A DNA stretch of 64,000 nt from Alkalibaculum sporogenes. GTDB taxonomy: Bacteria > Bacillota > Clostridia > Eubacteriales > Alkalibacteraceae. Of this stretch, positions 53,959 to 63,731 are shown piece by piece. The stretch is taken from contig NZ_WHNX01000002.1 in the NCBI RefSeq assembly GCF_009362815.1, positions 155,752-219,751 of the forward strand, in the 5' to 3' direction. Within the stretch, counting starts at the first letter, position 1. Every line of letters begins with the position of its first letter. Both the position numbers and the translations under genes were made by a program. The notes beneath the pieces were generated by a model. It did no database searches, was not told where the DNA came from, and saw nothing but the letters and a program-made list of their open reading frames with translations.

Positions 53959-55293
53959 TTGATACATAAATATAAATTGAATGACAAATTCATTTTACTA
54001 GACATAAATAGTGGAGGAGTTTTTAAGATAGATGAAATAACTTATGATATATTAGACCATTACCCTGAAAAGGATAGGAACACAGTCACTAAGTTATTAC
54101 AATCAAAATACAAAGTTTTAGACATAGGACAATCTATTGATGAAATTGATACCCTTATTTCTAGTGACGAGCTATTTTCAGAACAAGAATCTATTACATA
54201 TGATTTTAAAAACAATACTTCTATAAAAGCTATGTGCTTACATGTGTCTCATGATTGCAATATTAGGTGTAAATATTGTTTTGCGTCACAAGGAAATTTT
54301 CAAGGCGAAAAATTACTTATGGACGAGGAAACAGGTAAAGCTGCAATAGATTTTCTAATCTACAACTCAATTGGTAGAAGAAACCTGGAAATTGATTTTT
54401 TTGGAGGAGAACCACTCCTAAATTTTGCATTAATTAAAAAACTAGTAAATTATGCTAGAGACAAAGAAGTACAACACAATAAAAATTTTAGATTTACAAT
54501 AACTACAAATGCCTTATTGTTAAATGATGAAAATATAGAATATATCAATGATAACATGGATAATGTAGTACTTAGTATAGATGGAAGGAAAGAAACAAAC
54601 GATAATATGCGTTATACCATTAATAACCAAGGTACTTATGATATAATTATTGATAATTTAAAAAATCTAGTAAATAAAAGAGGCGATAAGGATTATTACC
54701 TTAGGGGAACATTTACTAAGTTTAATCTAGATTTTAGCAATGATGTATTACACTTAGCAGATTGCGGTTTTGACAAAATATCTGTAGAACCTGTAGTGGC
54801 CAAGCCAGATATGGACTATGCTTTATGTAAGGAAGATTTACCTAAATTATTCGACGAATATGAAAAATTATCGATACAATACCTAAAACGAAAAAAAGAC
54901 AATCCATTTAATTTTTTTCATTTTAATATTGATTTAGATCATGGTCCATGTCTGTACAAAAGAGTATCAGGGTGTGGAGCAGGAAATGACTATATTGCGA
55001 TTACGCCCCTAGGGGATATTTACCCTTGCCATCAATTTGTAGGTGATGAGAAGTTTAAACTAGGAAGTTTAGAGACAGGTATTATTAATAAAGATATAAA
55101 AGATCAGTTCTACAAAGCGAATTTAGTTGAAAAGACAAAATGCACAGATTGTTGGGCAAAATACTATTGTGGTGGTGGATGTCTAGCAAATGCTTACAAT
55201 ACAAACCTAGATATTCTTTCACCAGATGAGGTAGGTTGTGAATTAGAAAAAAAGCGTTTAGAATGTGCGATTATGATACAGACAGAACAGTAA
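53959..55293 (+). CDS. scfB: Thioether cross-link-forming SCIFF peptide maturase (radical SAM, SPASM)
   Basis: A 444-residue radical SAM peptide maturase. Residues 1-85 form the precursor-recognition domain; the SAM cluster motif is C100-x3-C104-x2-C107 (HDCNIRCKYCFASQ), then FFGGEPLLNF; the C-terminal SPASM region holds auxiliary clusters (SGCGAGNDYIAITPLGDIYPCHQF, KCTDCWAKYYCGGGCLANAY). Translation starts at TTG with AGGAGG nine bases upstream. It forms the thioether link in the SCIFF peptide encoded 174 bp upstream. Confidence 0.95.
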   Translation: MIHKYKLNDKFILLDINSGGVFKIDEITYDILDHYPEKDRNTVTKLLQSKYKVLDIGQSIDEIDTLISSDELFSEQESITYDFKNNTSIKAMCLHVSHDCNIRCKYCFASQGNFQGEKLLMDEETGKAAIDFLIYNSIGRRNLEIDFFGGEPLLNFALIKKLVNYARDKEVQHNKNFRFTITTNALLLNDENIEYINDNMDNVVLSIDGRKETNDNMRYTINNQGTYDIIIDNLKNLVNKRGDKDYYLRGTFTKFNLDFSNDVLHLADCGFDKISVEPVVAKPDMDYALCKEDLPKLFDEYEKLSIQYLKRKKDNPFNFFHFNIDLDHGPCLYKRVSGCGAGNDYIAITPLGDIYPCHQFVGDEKFKLGSLETGIINKDIKDQFYKANLVEKTKCTDCWAKYYCGGGCLANAYNTNLDILSPDEVGCELEKKRLECAIMIQTEQ

Positions 55294-55325
55294 AAGATTA
55301 CTAAATAAGTACGAGGAGGAAAACT

Positions 55326-56573
55326 ATGAAATTGAAGAATGCTTTAATTTTTTGTATGGTATTAACACTAATATTTGCTTCGGGACTAGTTATGTTTAAT
55401 GGGCTTTCTATTGGAAAATATGAAGTAGTACCTATAAGTGAAGCAATTAACTATGGTCTAGATTTAACTGGGGGAGTATATGTGGTATTAGAAGCACAAG
55501 ACTCGCCTGATGATCCTGTTACAGATGAAAAAATAGATAGAGCAATTGCTACTATTCGAGAACGAATTGATAATCTGGGTGTTTCAGAACCTATAATTGC
55601 AAGACAAGGTAATGATAGAATTAGAGTATCTATACCAAATATTCAAGATCAAAGTGAAGCCCTACAGCTAATAGGCAAAACAGCTCAATTAGAATTTGTA
55701 GATCCAAATGGAGAAATAGTCTTAACTGGTGCTCATGTTGACCAATCTAATGCTGTTTACCAGACTGATGATTTTAATAGACAAACTGCAGTCGTGACAT
55801 TAAAGCTGAACCAAGAGGGTAGCGATGCATTTGCAGAAGCTACTAAAGAATTTATCAATCAAGTTATAGAGATAAGACTAGATAATGAAGTTATATCAGC
55901 ACCTAATGTTCAAACTGAAATTACTGACGGTGAAGCGGTTATAACTGGTATGGCAAATCTTGAAGAAGCTGGTAATTTAGCTATGCTAATTCGCGCAGGT
56001 GCGCTACCGGTTCAATTAGAACCTATAGAAATAACAACAGTAGGTCCATCACTTGGACAAGATTCCCTAGACAAAAGTATTCTAGGTGGGATTATTGGCA
56101 TATCTTTAGTACTTGCTTTTATACTACTTTATTATAGAGTACCTGGACTAATTGCATGCCTAGCATTAATTATTTATATACTATTGAATTTTTTAGTTTT
56201 TACTTTAATCGGAGTTACAATTACACTTCCTGGTATCGCTGGAATAATATTATCGGTAGGTATGGCAGTAGACGCAAATGTTATTATTTTTGAAAGAATT
56301 AAAGAAGAGTTGAAGTTAGGCAAATCATTAATGGCTTCAATAGATGCAGGCTTTAAAAGAGCTATTACAGCGATTATAGATGGTAATATTACTACAATAA
56401 TAGCTGGAGTTGTCCTATTTGCATTGGGGTCTGGAACAGTAAGAGGATTTGCAGTTACATTAATGATAGGTGTAGTAATCAGTATGTTTACGTCTCTAAC
56501 CATCACCAAACGCTTGCTAAAATTGTTTGCAAGTACACAATTCATAAAGAATAACAAATTTTACGGCGCATAG
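55326..56573 (+). CDS. secD: Protein translocase subunit SecD
   Basis: A 415-residue SecD with one N-terminal helix, the conserved YGLDLTGGVYVVLEAQ segment, the periplasmic P1 domain (RIDNLGVSEPIIARQGNDRI) and five C-terminal helices with GMAVDANVIIFERIKEEL. It couples proton flow to late steps of protein export with SecF and YajC. CGAGGAGGAA precedes the ATG. secF follows after 8 bp. Confidence 0.96.
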   Translation: MKLKNALIFCMVLTLIFASGLVMFNGLSIGKYEVVPISEAINYGLDLTGGVYVVLEAQDSPDDPVTDEKIDRAIATIRERIDNLGVSEPIIARQGNDRIRVSIPNIQDQSEALQLIGKTAQLEFVDPNGEIVLTGAHVDQSNAVYQTDDFNRQTAVVTLKLNQEGSDAFAEATKEFINQVIEIRLDNEVISAPNVQTEITDGEAVITGMANLEEAGNLAMLIRAGALPVQLEPIEITTVGPSLGQDSLDKSILGGIIGISLVLAFILLYYRVPGLIACLALIIYILLNFLVFTLIGVTITLPGIAGIILSVGMAVDANVIIFERIKEELKLGKSLMASIDAGFKRAITAIIDGNITTIIAGVVLFALGSGTVRGFAVTLMIGVVISMFTSLTITKRLLKLFASTQFIKNNKFYGA

Positions 56574-56581
56574 GAGGTATT

Positions 56582-57463
56582 ATGATGAAAAAAACTATTG
56601 ATATTGTTGGTAAAAGAAATATATTTTTCACCTTTTCTGCGATCTTAATTGTGATAAGTTTAGGTTCATTATTTATAAATGGACTGAATTTTGGCATAGA
56701 TTTTATTGGAGGCACGATCATACAAATAGAATTAAATCAGACATTTGAAACAAATGAGATAAGAGAAATAACTGATAAATTTGACGAAAGTGCTAGTATT
56801 ACCAACGCAGGAGATAATCAAACGCAATTAATTATTGATACAAAAGAAAACCTAACACAAGAAGAAATAGATTCAATCTATGGTGAGTTTGAAGAAAAGT
56901 ATGACGCAGATATAGAATTACTAAACTCAGATTATAAAAGTGCCACAATAGGAAACGAACTAAGGCGACAATCGCTTATTGCTGTAGCTGTAGCAGTGCT
57001 TCTTATGATGGCGTATATTTCTTTTAGGTTTCAATTTAGTTATGCAATGGCTGCATTATTAGCCCTGTTACACGATATTGTAATTGTATTGGGAGTTTAT
57101 TCACTTTTCAATATACCTGTAAATACGGCGTTTATAGCTGCAATACTTACTATACTTGGTTACTCAGTAAATGATACTATTGTTGTGTTTGATAGAGTAA
57201 GAGAAAATAGAAAAAAATATAAAAAGAGTCAATTAGCTGAGTTAGTTAATGACAGTGTATCTCAAACAATGCCAAGATCTATTAATACAACACTAACTAC
57301 ATTATTAGCTATTACAGCTTTATATCTAATGGGAGTACAAGCAATACAGAGTTTTACACTTCCTCTTATGGTCGGATTTGTTAGTGGTGCTTACTCTTCA
57401 ATCTTTATTGCAAATTCTTTTTGGTATGTAGTTCAAGAAAAAAAGGTGAAAAGTAGTAGGTAA
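56582..57463 (+). CDS. secF: Protein translocase subunit SecF
   Basis: A 293-residue SecF. The NFGIDFIGGTIIQIEL motif, a short extracytoplasmic domain and the helix bundle with LTILGYSVNDTIVVFDRVREN and SINTTLTTLLAI are as expected. AGGAGG precedes a double ATG. It is co-transcribed with secD. It is followed by a run of simple ATAG/ATAA repeats. Confidence 0.96.
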   Translation: MMKKTIDIVGKRNIFFTFSAILIVISLGSLFINGLNFGIDFIGGTIIQIELNQTFETNEIREITDKFDESASITNAGDNQTQLIIDTKENLTQEEIDSIYGEFEEKYDADIELLNSDYKSATIGNELRRQSLIAVAVAVLLMMAYISFRFQFSYAMAALLALLHDIVIVLGVYSLFNIPVNTAFIAAILTILGYSVNDTIVVFDRVRENRKKYKKSQLAELVNDSVSQTMPRSINTTLTTLLAITALYLMGVQAIQSFTLPLMVGFVSGAYSSIFIANSFWYVVQEKKVKSSR

Positions 57464-57500
57464 ATAAATAGATAAATAAATAGATAGATAAATATATAGG
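57464..57500. repeat. Simple 4-bp repeat tract (ATAA/ATAG)
   Basis: About nine units of AAAT/AGAT-type tetranucleotide repeats directly after secF, with mixed units ATAA and ATAG. A slippage-prone tract with no obvious role. Confidence 0.6.
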
Positions 57501-57543
57501 GTTAAGAAGTACACTAGTAATTGATCTTGCAAGAATAAAGAAG

Positions 57544-59316
57544 GTGAAAGTACTGTATAGATGGACATTAAAGAATAAAAAAGCAGATTATAAACTGATG
57601 TCTTCTCAATTAAAAATTAGTGAAGAGGTATGTAGAGTGATGGTTAATAGAGGTATTACCTCTAAAGATACCATTAGCCAATATTTAACTCCAGTTATAG
57701 AGAATCTTCACAATCCTAAAACCATGTTAGACCTTGAAAAGGCAGTCAATATATTAACAGAAGCAATTAATACTGGTAAATCTATTAGAATTGTTAGTGA
57801 TTATGACGTAGATGGAGTGATAAGTTGTTATGTGCTGATTAGAGCCATCAAGAGGTGTGGCGGGATTATAGATTATGTAATTCCACACAGAGTAGAAGAT
57901 GGTTATGGTATTAACGAAAGAATTGTACAACAAGCAGCTGCTGATAGTATTGACATTTTAATAACATGTGACAATGGGATATCAGCTTTTAATGCCATTG
58001 ATTTAGCTAAAAGTCTTGGGATTACCGTAATTATTACAGATCATCATCAAATACCTTATAAGTTAGATGAAAATAATAATAAGATTTATCAGGTGCCCTG
58101 TGCTGATGCGATTGTTAACCCTAAACAAATTAAATGTCAATACCCATTCAAAGAATTATGTGGTGCTGGAGTAGTATTTAAATTAATACAATACCTTTAT
58201 GAAGTTATGAAGATCCCAAATGATGAATCTATTAACTTACTTCAATATGTAGCTATTGCAACTATATGCGATATCGTAGATTTAGTCGGAGAAAATAGGA
58301 TAATCGCTAAAAATGGTTTGGAAATGCTCAATAACACTGAAAATTTAGGCTTGAAGGAACTAATCAAGGTCAGCAAACAAGATAAAAATAAAATAACATC
58401 GTATACATTAGGCTTTATTCTTGGACCTTGTATAAATGCAGTTGGTAGATTAGATAGTGGTGACAAAGCAGTAGAACTACTTTTATCTCAGGATGAGACA
58501 AAAGTAGAGGCTCTAGGAAATGAACTTTATGAATTAAATATGAAAAGACGAGCTTTAACAGAAGAGGGTTTTAATAGAATAATTGAGAGTATAGAGAACT
58601 CAACTGTTAAAAATCATAAAGTCAAAATTTTTTATGATGAAGAGATACATGAAAGTGTTGCTGGAATTATTGCAGGAAGAGTAAAGGATAAGTACCATGT
58701 TCCAGTTATTATTCTCACAGATTCAGGCGGCGTAGCCAAGGGCTCTGGTAGATCTATTGATAGTTATAATATATATGAAGAATTATCGTCATGTAGTGAT
58801 ATACTAGAGAAATATGGTGGACATTCTATGGCAGCAGGTTTATCAATAAAAGAATTAAATATTCCACATTTAAGAGATAGATTAAATGAACGGTTTAATA
58901 TTAGCGAAGAAGATCTTATTCCTAAATTACCTATAGATGTTTTTATGCCTTTTGAAAGAATTACACATAACTTAATTCAGGAATTAGAAGTTTTAGAGCC
59001 TTTTGGAAAAGGTAATGGAAAGCCTGTATTTGGAGATAAGGATGTTAGAATTATAAAAGGAAAAATTTTTGGTAAGAATAGTAATGTTCTATCATTAAAA
59101 TTAGTATCATCTAGTAAAGGCATTTTTGATGGAATATATTTTGGTGATATAGATAAGTTTAATAAATATATTAAAGAAAATTTTGGGTCGAAAGAACTTG
59201 AAAATGTGTATAATGGAAGTCGTAATACAATAAAATTAGATATTGCATATTTTCCAAAGTTAAATACATATAGAGGAAATTCAACTACTCAAATACATAT
59301 ACTGCATTTTAAATAA
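57544..59316 (+). CDS. recJ: Single-stranded-DNA-specific exonuclease RecJ
   Basis: A 590-residue DHH-family nuclease. The core motifs are RIVSDYDVDGVISCYVL, TCDNGISAF, VIITDHHQIP (DHH) and GAGVVFKL; the DHHA1 part has HESVAGIIAGRVKDKY and YGGHSMAAGLSI; then the OB domain (LEPFGKGNGKPVFG). The probable start is GTG at 57544, with AGAATAAAGAAG upstream, which is not a strong site. The length is at the short end for RecJ but complete for Clostridia. It acts in recombination and repair. Confidence 0.93.
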   Translation: MKVLYRWTLKNKKADYKLMSSQLKISEEVCRVMVNRGITSKDTISQYLTPVIENLHNPKTMLDLEKAVNILTEAINTGKSIRIVSDYDVDGVISCYVLIRAIKRCGGIIDYVIPHRVEDGYGINERIVQQAAADSIDILITCDNGISAFNAIDLAKSLGITVIITDHHQIPYKLDENNNKIYQVPCADAIVNPKQIKCQYPFKELCGAGVVFKLIQYLYEVMKIPNDESINLLQYVAIATICDIVDLVGENRIIAKNGLEMLNNTENLGLKELIKVSKQDKNKITSYTLGFILGPCINAVGRLDSGDKAVELLLSQDETKVEALGNELYELNMKRRALTEEGFNRIIESIENSTVKNHKVKIFYDEEIHESVAGIIAGRVKDKYHVPVIILTDSGGVAKGSGRSIDSYNIYEELSSCSDILEKYGGHSMAAGLSIKELNIPHLRDRLNERFNISEEDLIPKLPIDVFMPFERITHNLIQELEVLEPFGKGNGKPVFGDKDVRIIKGKIFGKNSNVLSLKLVSSSKGIFDGIYFGDIDKFNKYIKENFGSKELENVYNGSRNTIKLDIAYFPKLNTYRGNSTTQIHILHFK

Positions 59317-59355
59317 TGAATATAACTATAATAGGTGAAAATTGGAGGAATAAAA

Positions 59356-59874
59356 ATGGATATAAAAGGTCTTATAAGAATAATACCTGATTTTCCTGAA
59401 AAGGGGATAAGTTTTAAAGATATCACTACTTTACTAAAAGATGGCAAAGCAGTAAAATACGTTATAGATGAATTTTGCGAGAAAGCTAAAGGATTAGACG
59501 TAGATATTGTAATAGGGCCAGAAGCTAGAGGTTTTATCTTTGGAACAGCAGTAGCTTATAGTCTAGGATGTGGATTTGTTCCTGCACGAAAACCTGGAAA
59601 ATTGCCTTTTGACACTATAAATGCAGAATATGTATTAGAATATGGAAAAAATTCGTTAGAAATCCATAGTGACTCCATATCATCTGGACAAAATATTTTA
59701 ATCGTTGATGATTTATTGGCTACAGGAGGAACTTTAAAAACTACTGCAAAGCTCGTTGAAAAACTAAAGGGAAATGTAGTTGGTATTTTCACTTTAATTG
59801 AACTTGATGATCTAAAAGGGAGAGACCAGTTACAAGGTTATAATGTTGAATCGTTAATAAAATATCCTTATTAA
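59356..59874 (+). CDS. apt: Adenine phosphoribosyltransferase
   Basis: A 172-residue purine salvage enzyme making AMP from adenine and PRPP. Family features: IRIIPDFPEKGISFKDIT, VIGPEARGFIFG, PARKPGKLPF and the PRPP-binding motif ILIVDDLLATGGT (114-126). The start at 59356 follows TTGGAGGAATAAAA; a slightly longer upstream frame is not needed. It is the standard neighbour between recJ and relA. Confidence 0.96.
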   Translation: MDIKGLIRIIPDFPEKGISFKDITTLLKDGKAVKYVIDEFCEKAKGLDVDIVIGPEARGFIFGTAVAYSLGCGFVPARKPGKLPFDTINAEYVLEYGKNSLEIHSDSISSGQNILIVDDLLATGGTLKTTAKLVEKLKGNVVGIFTLIELDDLKGRDQLQGYNVESLIKYPY

Positions 59875-60012
59875 TTAGTACTAGTTCAAGTATGAATAGC
59901 TTTGTCTATGTTAACCTATATATCAGTATGGATAAAGCAGTTTACTTTTTCATCGTAGTAAATGTATAATAAGTTTGCATGTTGTATTAAATTTGATTTT
60001 ACTATTATAGAA

Positions 60013-60037
60013 AAAAGCTGACTTCAGGTCAGCTTTT
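60013..60037 (+). terminator. Terminator/attenuator between apt and relA
   Basis: AAAAGCTGAC-TTCAG-GTCAGCTTTT, a perfect 10-bp stem with A and T flanks, 30 bp before relA. Confidence 0.7.
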
Positions 60038-60066
60038 AGTGTATGAAATTATTAGGATGGTGCTTT

Positions 60067-62223
60067 ATGCTAGACAAATTGCTAAAAAAGATAAATACAT
60101 ATAATAAAGATGCTGATATAGATATTGTCATTAAGGCATATGAATTAGCACAAAGTGCACACAAAGGTCAAAAGAGGGTATCTGGGGATGATTATATTAT
60201 CCATCCACTTGAAGTAGCAGAGATTCTTGCAGACTTACAATTAGATATGCCAACTATCACAGCTTCTATATTACATGATGTAATTGAAGATACAGATTAT
60301 TCCTTTGAGGATATTGAAAAAAACTTTACTTTAGAAATCGCTGAATTGGTAGATGGTGTAACAAAGATTAGCAAATTAGAATTTAGTTCTAAAGAAGAAC
60401 AACAAGCAGAAAATTTAAGAAAAATGATTATTGCTATGGCAAAGGATATACGAGTTATATTAATTAAGTTAGCTGATAGACTCCATAATATGCGTACACT
60501 AAAGTATATGTCTGACAAAAAACAAAAGGAAAAAGCTCAAGAGACAATAGATATATACTCTCCTATTGCACATAGGTTAGGTATTTCAAAAATAAAGTGG
60601 GAACTAGAGGATCTTGCTCTAAGATATATAGATGAAGAAGGGTATTACGATCTAGTAAATAAAGTATCAAGTAAGAGAAAAGAACGAGAAGAGTATATCG
60701 ATCTTGTGATTGAAACGCTTAAAGAGCGTTTGGAAAAATCAGAGATAGAAGCAGATATTCAAGGTAGGCCAAAACATTTTTATAGTATATACCGCAAAAT
60801 GTATCAACAAAATAAAACATTTGATCAAATATACGATCTGATTGCTGTGAGAGTAATTGTAAATAATATAAGAGATTGTTACGGTGTTTTGGGGGTAGCC
60901 CATACTATGTGGAAACCTCTGCCTGGCAGATTTAAGGATTATATTGCCATGCCAAAACCTAATATGTACCAGTCTCTTCATACGACGGTAATTGGTCCTA
61001 AGGGAGATCCATTTGAGATTCAAATCAGAACATGGGATATGCACAGAACTGCTGAATTTGGTATAGCTGCCCATTGGAAGTATAAAGAAGATGTTCAAGA
61101 TGAAGATAATTTTGAAGACAAGCTAGTATGGTTAAGACAAATACTGGAATGGCAACGAGAACTTCATGATTCAAGTGAATTTATGGAGACGCTTAAACTC
61201 GATTTATTTTCTGATGAAGTTTTTGTATTTACACCTAAAGGTGATGTAATGCAGTTCCCAAAAGGATCGTGCCCTTTAGATTTTGCATTTAGAATTCATA
61301 GTGATATAGGTAATAAATGTATAGGTGCTAAAATTAATGGTAAAATTGTTCCATTAAATTATACTTTACAAAATGGAGATATAGTTGAAGTACTTACTTC
61401 TAGTAGTTCAAATGGACCTAGTCGTGATTGGTTAAAAATAGTAAAAAGTTCTCATGCTAAGAATAAGATTAGACAATATTTTAAGAAAGAAAAAAAAGAC
61501 GAAAATATCATTAAAGGAAAAGATGCACTTGAAAAAGAAGTAAGAAGACAAGGCTTGCAGCACTCAGGGATACTAAAACAACAATACCTAGATCATGTAA
61601 CTAGTAAAGCAAACTATAATGAGATAGAAGATTTGTATGCTGCTATTGGATTTGGCGGTATTAAACCTAATTATGTATTACAGAAAATTAAAAACCAATT
61701 TAAAAATGAATTAAGTATTGAAGAACCACAACCAATAGTACATGATATAAAAGAAAGTAAGGCAAATAAAAATTATAATCAATTAGAAAAAGCTGTTAAA
61801 GTATCAGGTTTTAAAAATATGGCTGTTAGATTTTCTAAATGTTGTAATCCAGTACCAGGTGATAATATTGTAGGATATATAACTCGAGGTAGGGGAGTAT
61901 CAGTACATCGAGGAGATTGCGTAAATATTCGTACAACAGATGACTTAGGTAGACTTATAGATGTAGAATGGGTCAAATTTACTAATGCAAATTTCAATAC
62001 AGAGATAAATATAAAAGCAAAAGATGGAAGAGGACTTTTGACAAAAGTAACAAATACTCTATCCGATCAAAATATAAGTATAATATCTTTAAATGTTAAA
62101 ACTGATACTCAAGGCTTTGCATACTTAAATATTAGTATTGAAGTTAAGACCGTAAAAGAACTTAGTATACTCATTAAAAAATTGAATAAAATACCAGAAA
62201 TACTTTCAATATATAGGACATAG
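60067..62223 (+). CDS. relA: Bifunctional (p)ppGpp synthetase/hydrolase RelA/SpoT
   Basis: A 718-residue long RSH protein. The HD hydrolase site is intact (H46, H70-D71, E74-D75 in SILHDVIEDT); the synthetase part has GRPKHFYSIYRKM and YQSLHTTVIGPKGDPFEIQIRT; then TGS (VFVFTPKGDVMQFPKGSCPLDFA), the zinc-finger region (RFSKCCNPVPGD) and a C-terminal ACT domain. Both activities should be present. The start at 60067 follows GGATGGTG and matches family N-termini; an ATG 24 bp upstream is less likely. The AN-rich 3' order dtd-MBL follows with short gaps. Confidence 0.95.
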   Translation: MLDKLLKKINTYNKDADIDIVIKAYELAQSAHKGQKRVSGDDYIIHPLEVAEILADLQLDMPTITASILHDVIEDTDYSFEDIEKNFTLEIAELVDGVTKISKLEFSSKEEQQAENLRKMIIAMAKDIRVILIKLADRLHNMRTLKYMSDKKQKEKAQETIDIYSPIAHRLGISKIKWELEDLALRYIDEEGYYDLVNKVSSKRKEREEYIDLVIETLKERLEKSEIEADIQGRPKHFYSIYRKMYQQNKTFDQIYDLIAVRVIVNNIRDCYGVLGVAHTMWKPLPGRFKDYIAMPKPNMYQSLHTTVIGPKGDPFEIQIRTWDMHRTAEFGIAAHWKYKEDVQDEDNFEDKLVWLRQILEWQRELHDSSEFMETLKLDLFSDEVFVFTPKGDVMQFPKGSCPLDFAFRIHSDIGNKCIGAKINGKIVPLNYTLQNGDIVEVLTSSSSNGPSRDWLKIVKSSHAKNKIRQYFKKEKKDENIIKGKDALEKEVRRQGLQHSGILKQQYLDHVTSKANYNEIEDLYAAIGFGGIKPNYVLQKIKNQFKNELSIEEPQPIVHDIKESKANKNYNQLEKAVKVSGFKNMAVRFSKCCNPVPGDNIVGYITRGRGVSVHRGDCVNIRTTDDLGRLIDVEWVKFTNANFNTEINIKAKDGRGLLTKVTNTLSDQNISIISLNVKTDTQGFAYLNISIEVKTVKELSILIKKLNKIPEILSIYRT

Positions 62224-62233
62224 GTGATTAATT

Positions 62234-62683
62234 ATGCGTGCAGTAATTCAAAGAGTAAAAAATTGCAAAGTAGAAGTCGACTACCAGCCATACAGTGAAA
62301 TAAGACGTGGTTTGCTAATTTTACTTGGAGTAAAAGATAGTGATGAAGATCAAGACATAGCTTATTTAATTGAAAAAATAAGCAACCTAAGAATATTTGA
62401 AGATCAAAATGGAAAGATGAATCTGTCTATATTAGATATTCTAGGAGAAATAATGATAGTTTCTCAGTTTACACTATATGGAGATTGTAAAAAAGGCAGA
62501 AGACCAAGTTTCATAAAAGCTGCAAAACCAGATGACGCCAAGGCTTTATATACTAAATTTGTAAGTGAGTTTCGCAAAACAAATTTAGTAGTTGAAACGG
62601 GAGTTTTCCAAGCACATATGAATGTGATATTAGATAATGATGGTCCTGTAACGCTATTATTAGATAGCGAAAAAAATATATAA
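62234..62683 (+). CDS. dtd: D-aminoacyl-tRNA deacylase
   Basis: A 149-residue enzyme that removes D-amino acids (and glycine) from mischarged tRNAs. The two diagnostic motifs are present: SQFTLYGDCKKGRRPSF and a GPVTLLLDS version of the cross-subunit GPVTI/L-type motif. It begins 10 bp after relA and is followed closely by the MBL gene, the usual clostridial order. Confidence 0.96.
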   Translation: MRAVIQRVKNCKVEVDYQPYSEIRRGLLILLGVKDSDEDQDIAYLIEKISNLRIFEDQNGKMNLSILDILGEIMIVSQFTLYGDCKKGRRPSFIKAAKPDDAKALYTKFVSEFRKTNLVVETGVFQAHMNVILDNDGPVTLLLDSEKNI

Positions 62684-62694
62684 GGTAAGGTGAA

Positions 62695-63312
62695 ATGAAT
62701 ATGAAGATAGAATGCTTCAATAATAATCCTATGGGAACTAATACTTATGTAATAAGTAGTGATAATAAAAACGCAGCTATTATTGACCCAGTCGGAAATA
62801 TTGATAATATTATTAGATATTTTGATGAAAAGAATCTGAATCTAAAGCATATAATATTAACTCATGGTCATGCAGATCATATAGGTCTTGTGACCAAAAT
62901 AAAAGAGATCACTGAAGCTTTAGTGTATATTCACAAAGATGATGAGAAAATGTTAAATGATAAAAAATTAAATTTGTCTACTTTATTTAATGATCCAATG
63001 GAGTTTAGCGGTGATATTCAGTTGACAGACTCTCAAGAAATAATGGTAGGGGATATGATTCTTGAGATAATTCATACTCCAGGACATACACCAGGAAGTA
63101 TTTGTATTAAAGTAGATCAAAATCTATTTACTGGAGATACGGTATTTAAAGGGTCAATTGGTAGAACTGATTTTCCAGGAGGAGATTACAGTAACATAGT
63201 AGAATCTATCAGCAAAATATCCAAGTTAAACCCAAACTTAATAGTTTTTCCCGGTCATGGAGAGTCAAGTACACTTCAGGATGAAATAATATCAAACCCA
63301 TATTTCAACTAA
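62695..63312 (+). CDS. MBL-fold metallo-hydrolase (glyoxalase II-like)
   Basis: A 205-residue metallo-beta-lactamase-fold hydrolase with the metal motif THGHADHIG (HxHxDH), the downstream HTPGHTPGS histidine, LFTGDTVF and FPGHGESST. It is close to small glyoxalase II-like proteins found between dtd and hemZ/hisS in Clostridia; the physiological substrate is unknown. Two nearby ATGs (62695, 62701) share the same AAGGTGAA site, so the start is uncertain by two residues. Confidence 0.92.
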   Translation: MNMKIECFNNNPMGTNTYVISSDNKNAAIIDPVGNIDNIIRYFDEKNLNLKHIILTHGHADHIGLVTKIKEITEALVYIHKDDEKMLNDKKLNLSTLFNDPMEFSGDIQLTDSQEIMVGDMILEIIHTPGHTPGSICIKVDQNLFTGDTVFKGSIGRTDFPGGDYSNIVESISKISKLNPNLIVFPGHGESSTLQDEIISNPYFN

Positions 63313-63341
63313 TGATTGGGTCAAATATATGATATTTGTTC

Positions 63342-63370
63342 TTGACACATATTAGATTAAAAATTATAAT
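63342..63370 (+). promoter_or_regulatory. Consensus sigma-A promoter of the T-box transcript
   Basis: TTGACA, exactly 17 bp, TATAAT. Transcription should begin near 63378, just before the T-box leader. Confidence 0.9.
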
Positions 63371-63377
63371 TATAAGC

Positions 63378-63601
63378 AATTGCATAAGAGAGACGAAGAA
63401 AAAGCGAGTAAGCTGTAGCGAATTTTTAGGGAGAGGATGTCTAGACTGGAAGCATCTTTAAATTTTAGCAGTTGAAAAACACTTGGGAGTCTATAAGTAT
63501 ATACGCGACAAGCGTATTAATAAAGTGGGTTTTATACCAAACAGGGTGGCACCACGGGTTGATCTCGTCCCTGACATACAGTCAGAGACGGGATTTTTTT
63601 T
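63378..63601 (+). promoter_or_regulatory. T-box leader, probably for histidyl-tRNA synthetase
   Basis: A tRNA-sensing T-box riboswitch. Stem I features appear at the start (GCGAGTAAGCTGTAGC; GGGAGAGGATGTC...GACTGGAAGCATC). The T-box itself is AGGGTGGCACCACGGG at 63543-63558. The terminator ATCTCGTCCCTGAC / GTCAGAGACGGGAT ends in eight T. The specifier is probably CAC (63480-63482, in GAAAAACACTTGGGAG), pointing to histidine; neighbouring triplets cannot be excluded. The order dtd-MBL-T-box fits the hisS-aspS operon that usually follows in Clostridia. The regulated gene lies beyond the window. Confidence 0.9.
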
Positions 63602-63646
63602 GCGCGAAGTAAAATGGCATGCGAAAAACAGCCGGAAAACAGCGAC

Positions 63647-63731
63647 TGTCAAATCCATAGGATTTGACACGATTCAATAATTAATACTAAATCTTAAATT
63701 TATTTAAGATTTAGTATTGATCGTTGAATCG
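63647..63731. repeat. Nested inverted repeats downstream of the T-box
   Basis: TGTCAAATCC / GGATTTGACA (63647-63669) is followed by an outer CGATTCAA / TTGAATCG (63670-63677, 63724-63731) that encloses a perfect 17-bp stem AATACTAAATCTTAAAT / ATTTAAGATTTAGTATT. These lie between the T-box terminator and the tandem repeat array. Confidence 0.8.

Noticed and set aside
60739..61098. Antisense frame within relA
   Set aside because: It lies wholly inside the conserved synthetase domain of relA and has no independent signals.
63483..63680. Open frame across the T-box terminator
   Set aside because: It overlaps the T-box, its terminator and an inverted repeat, has no ribosome site and no coding character.
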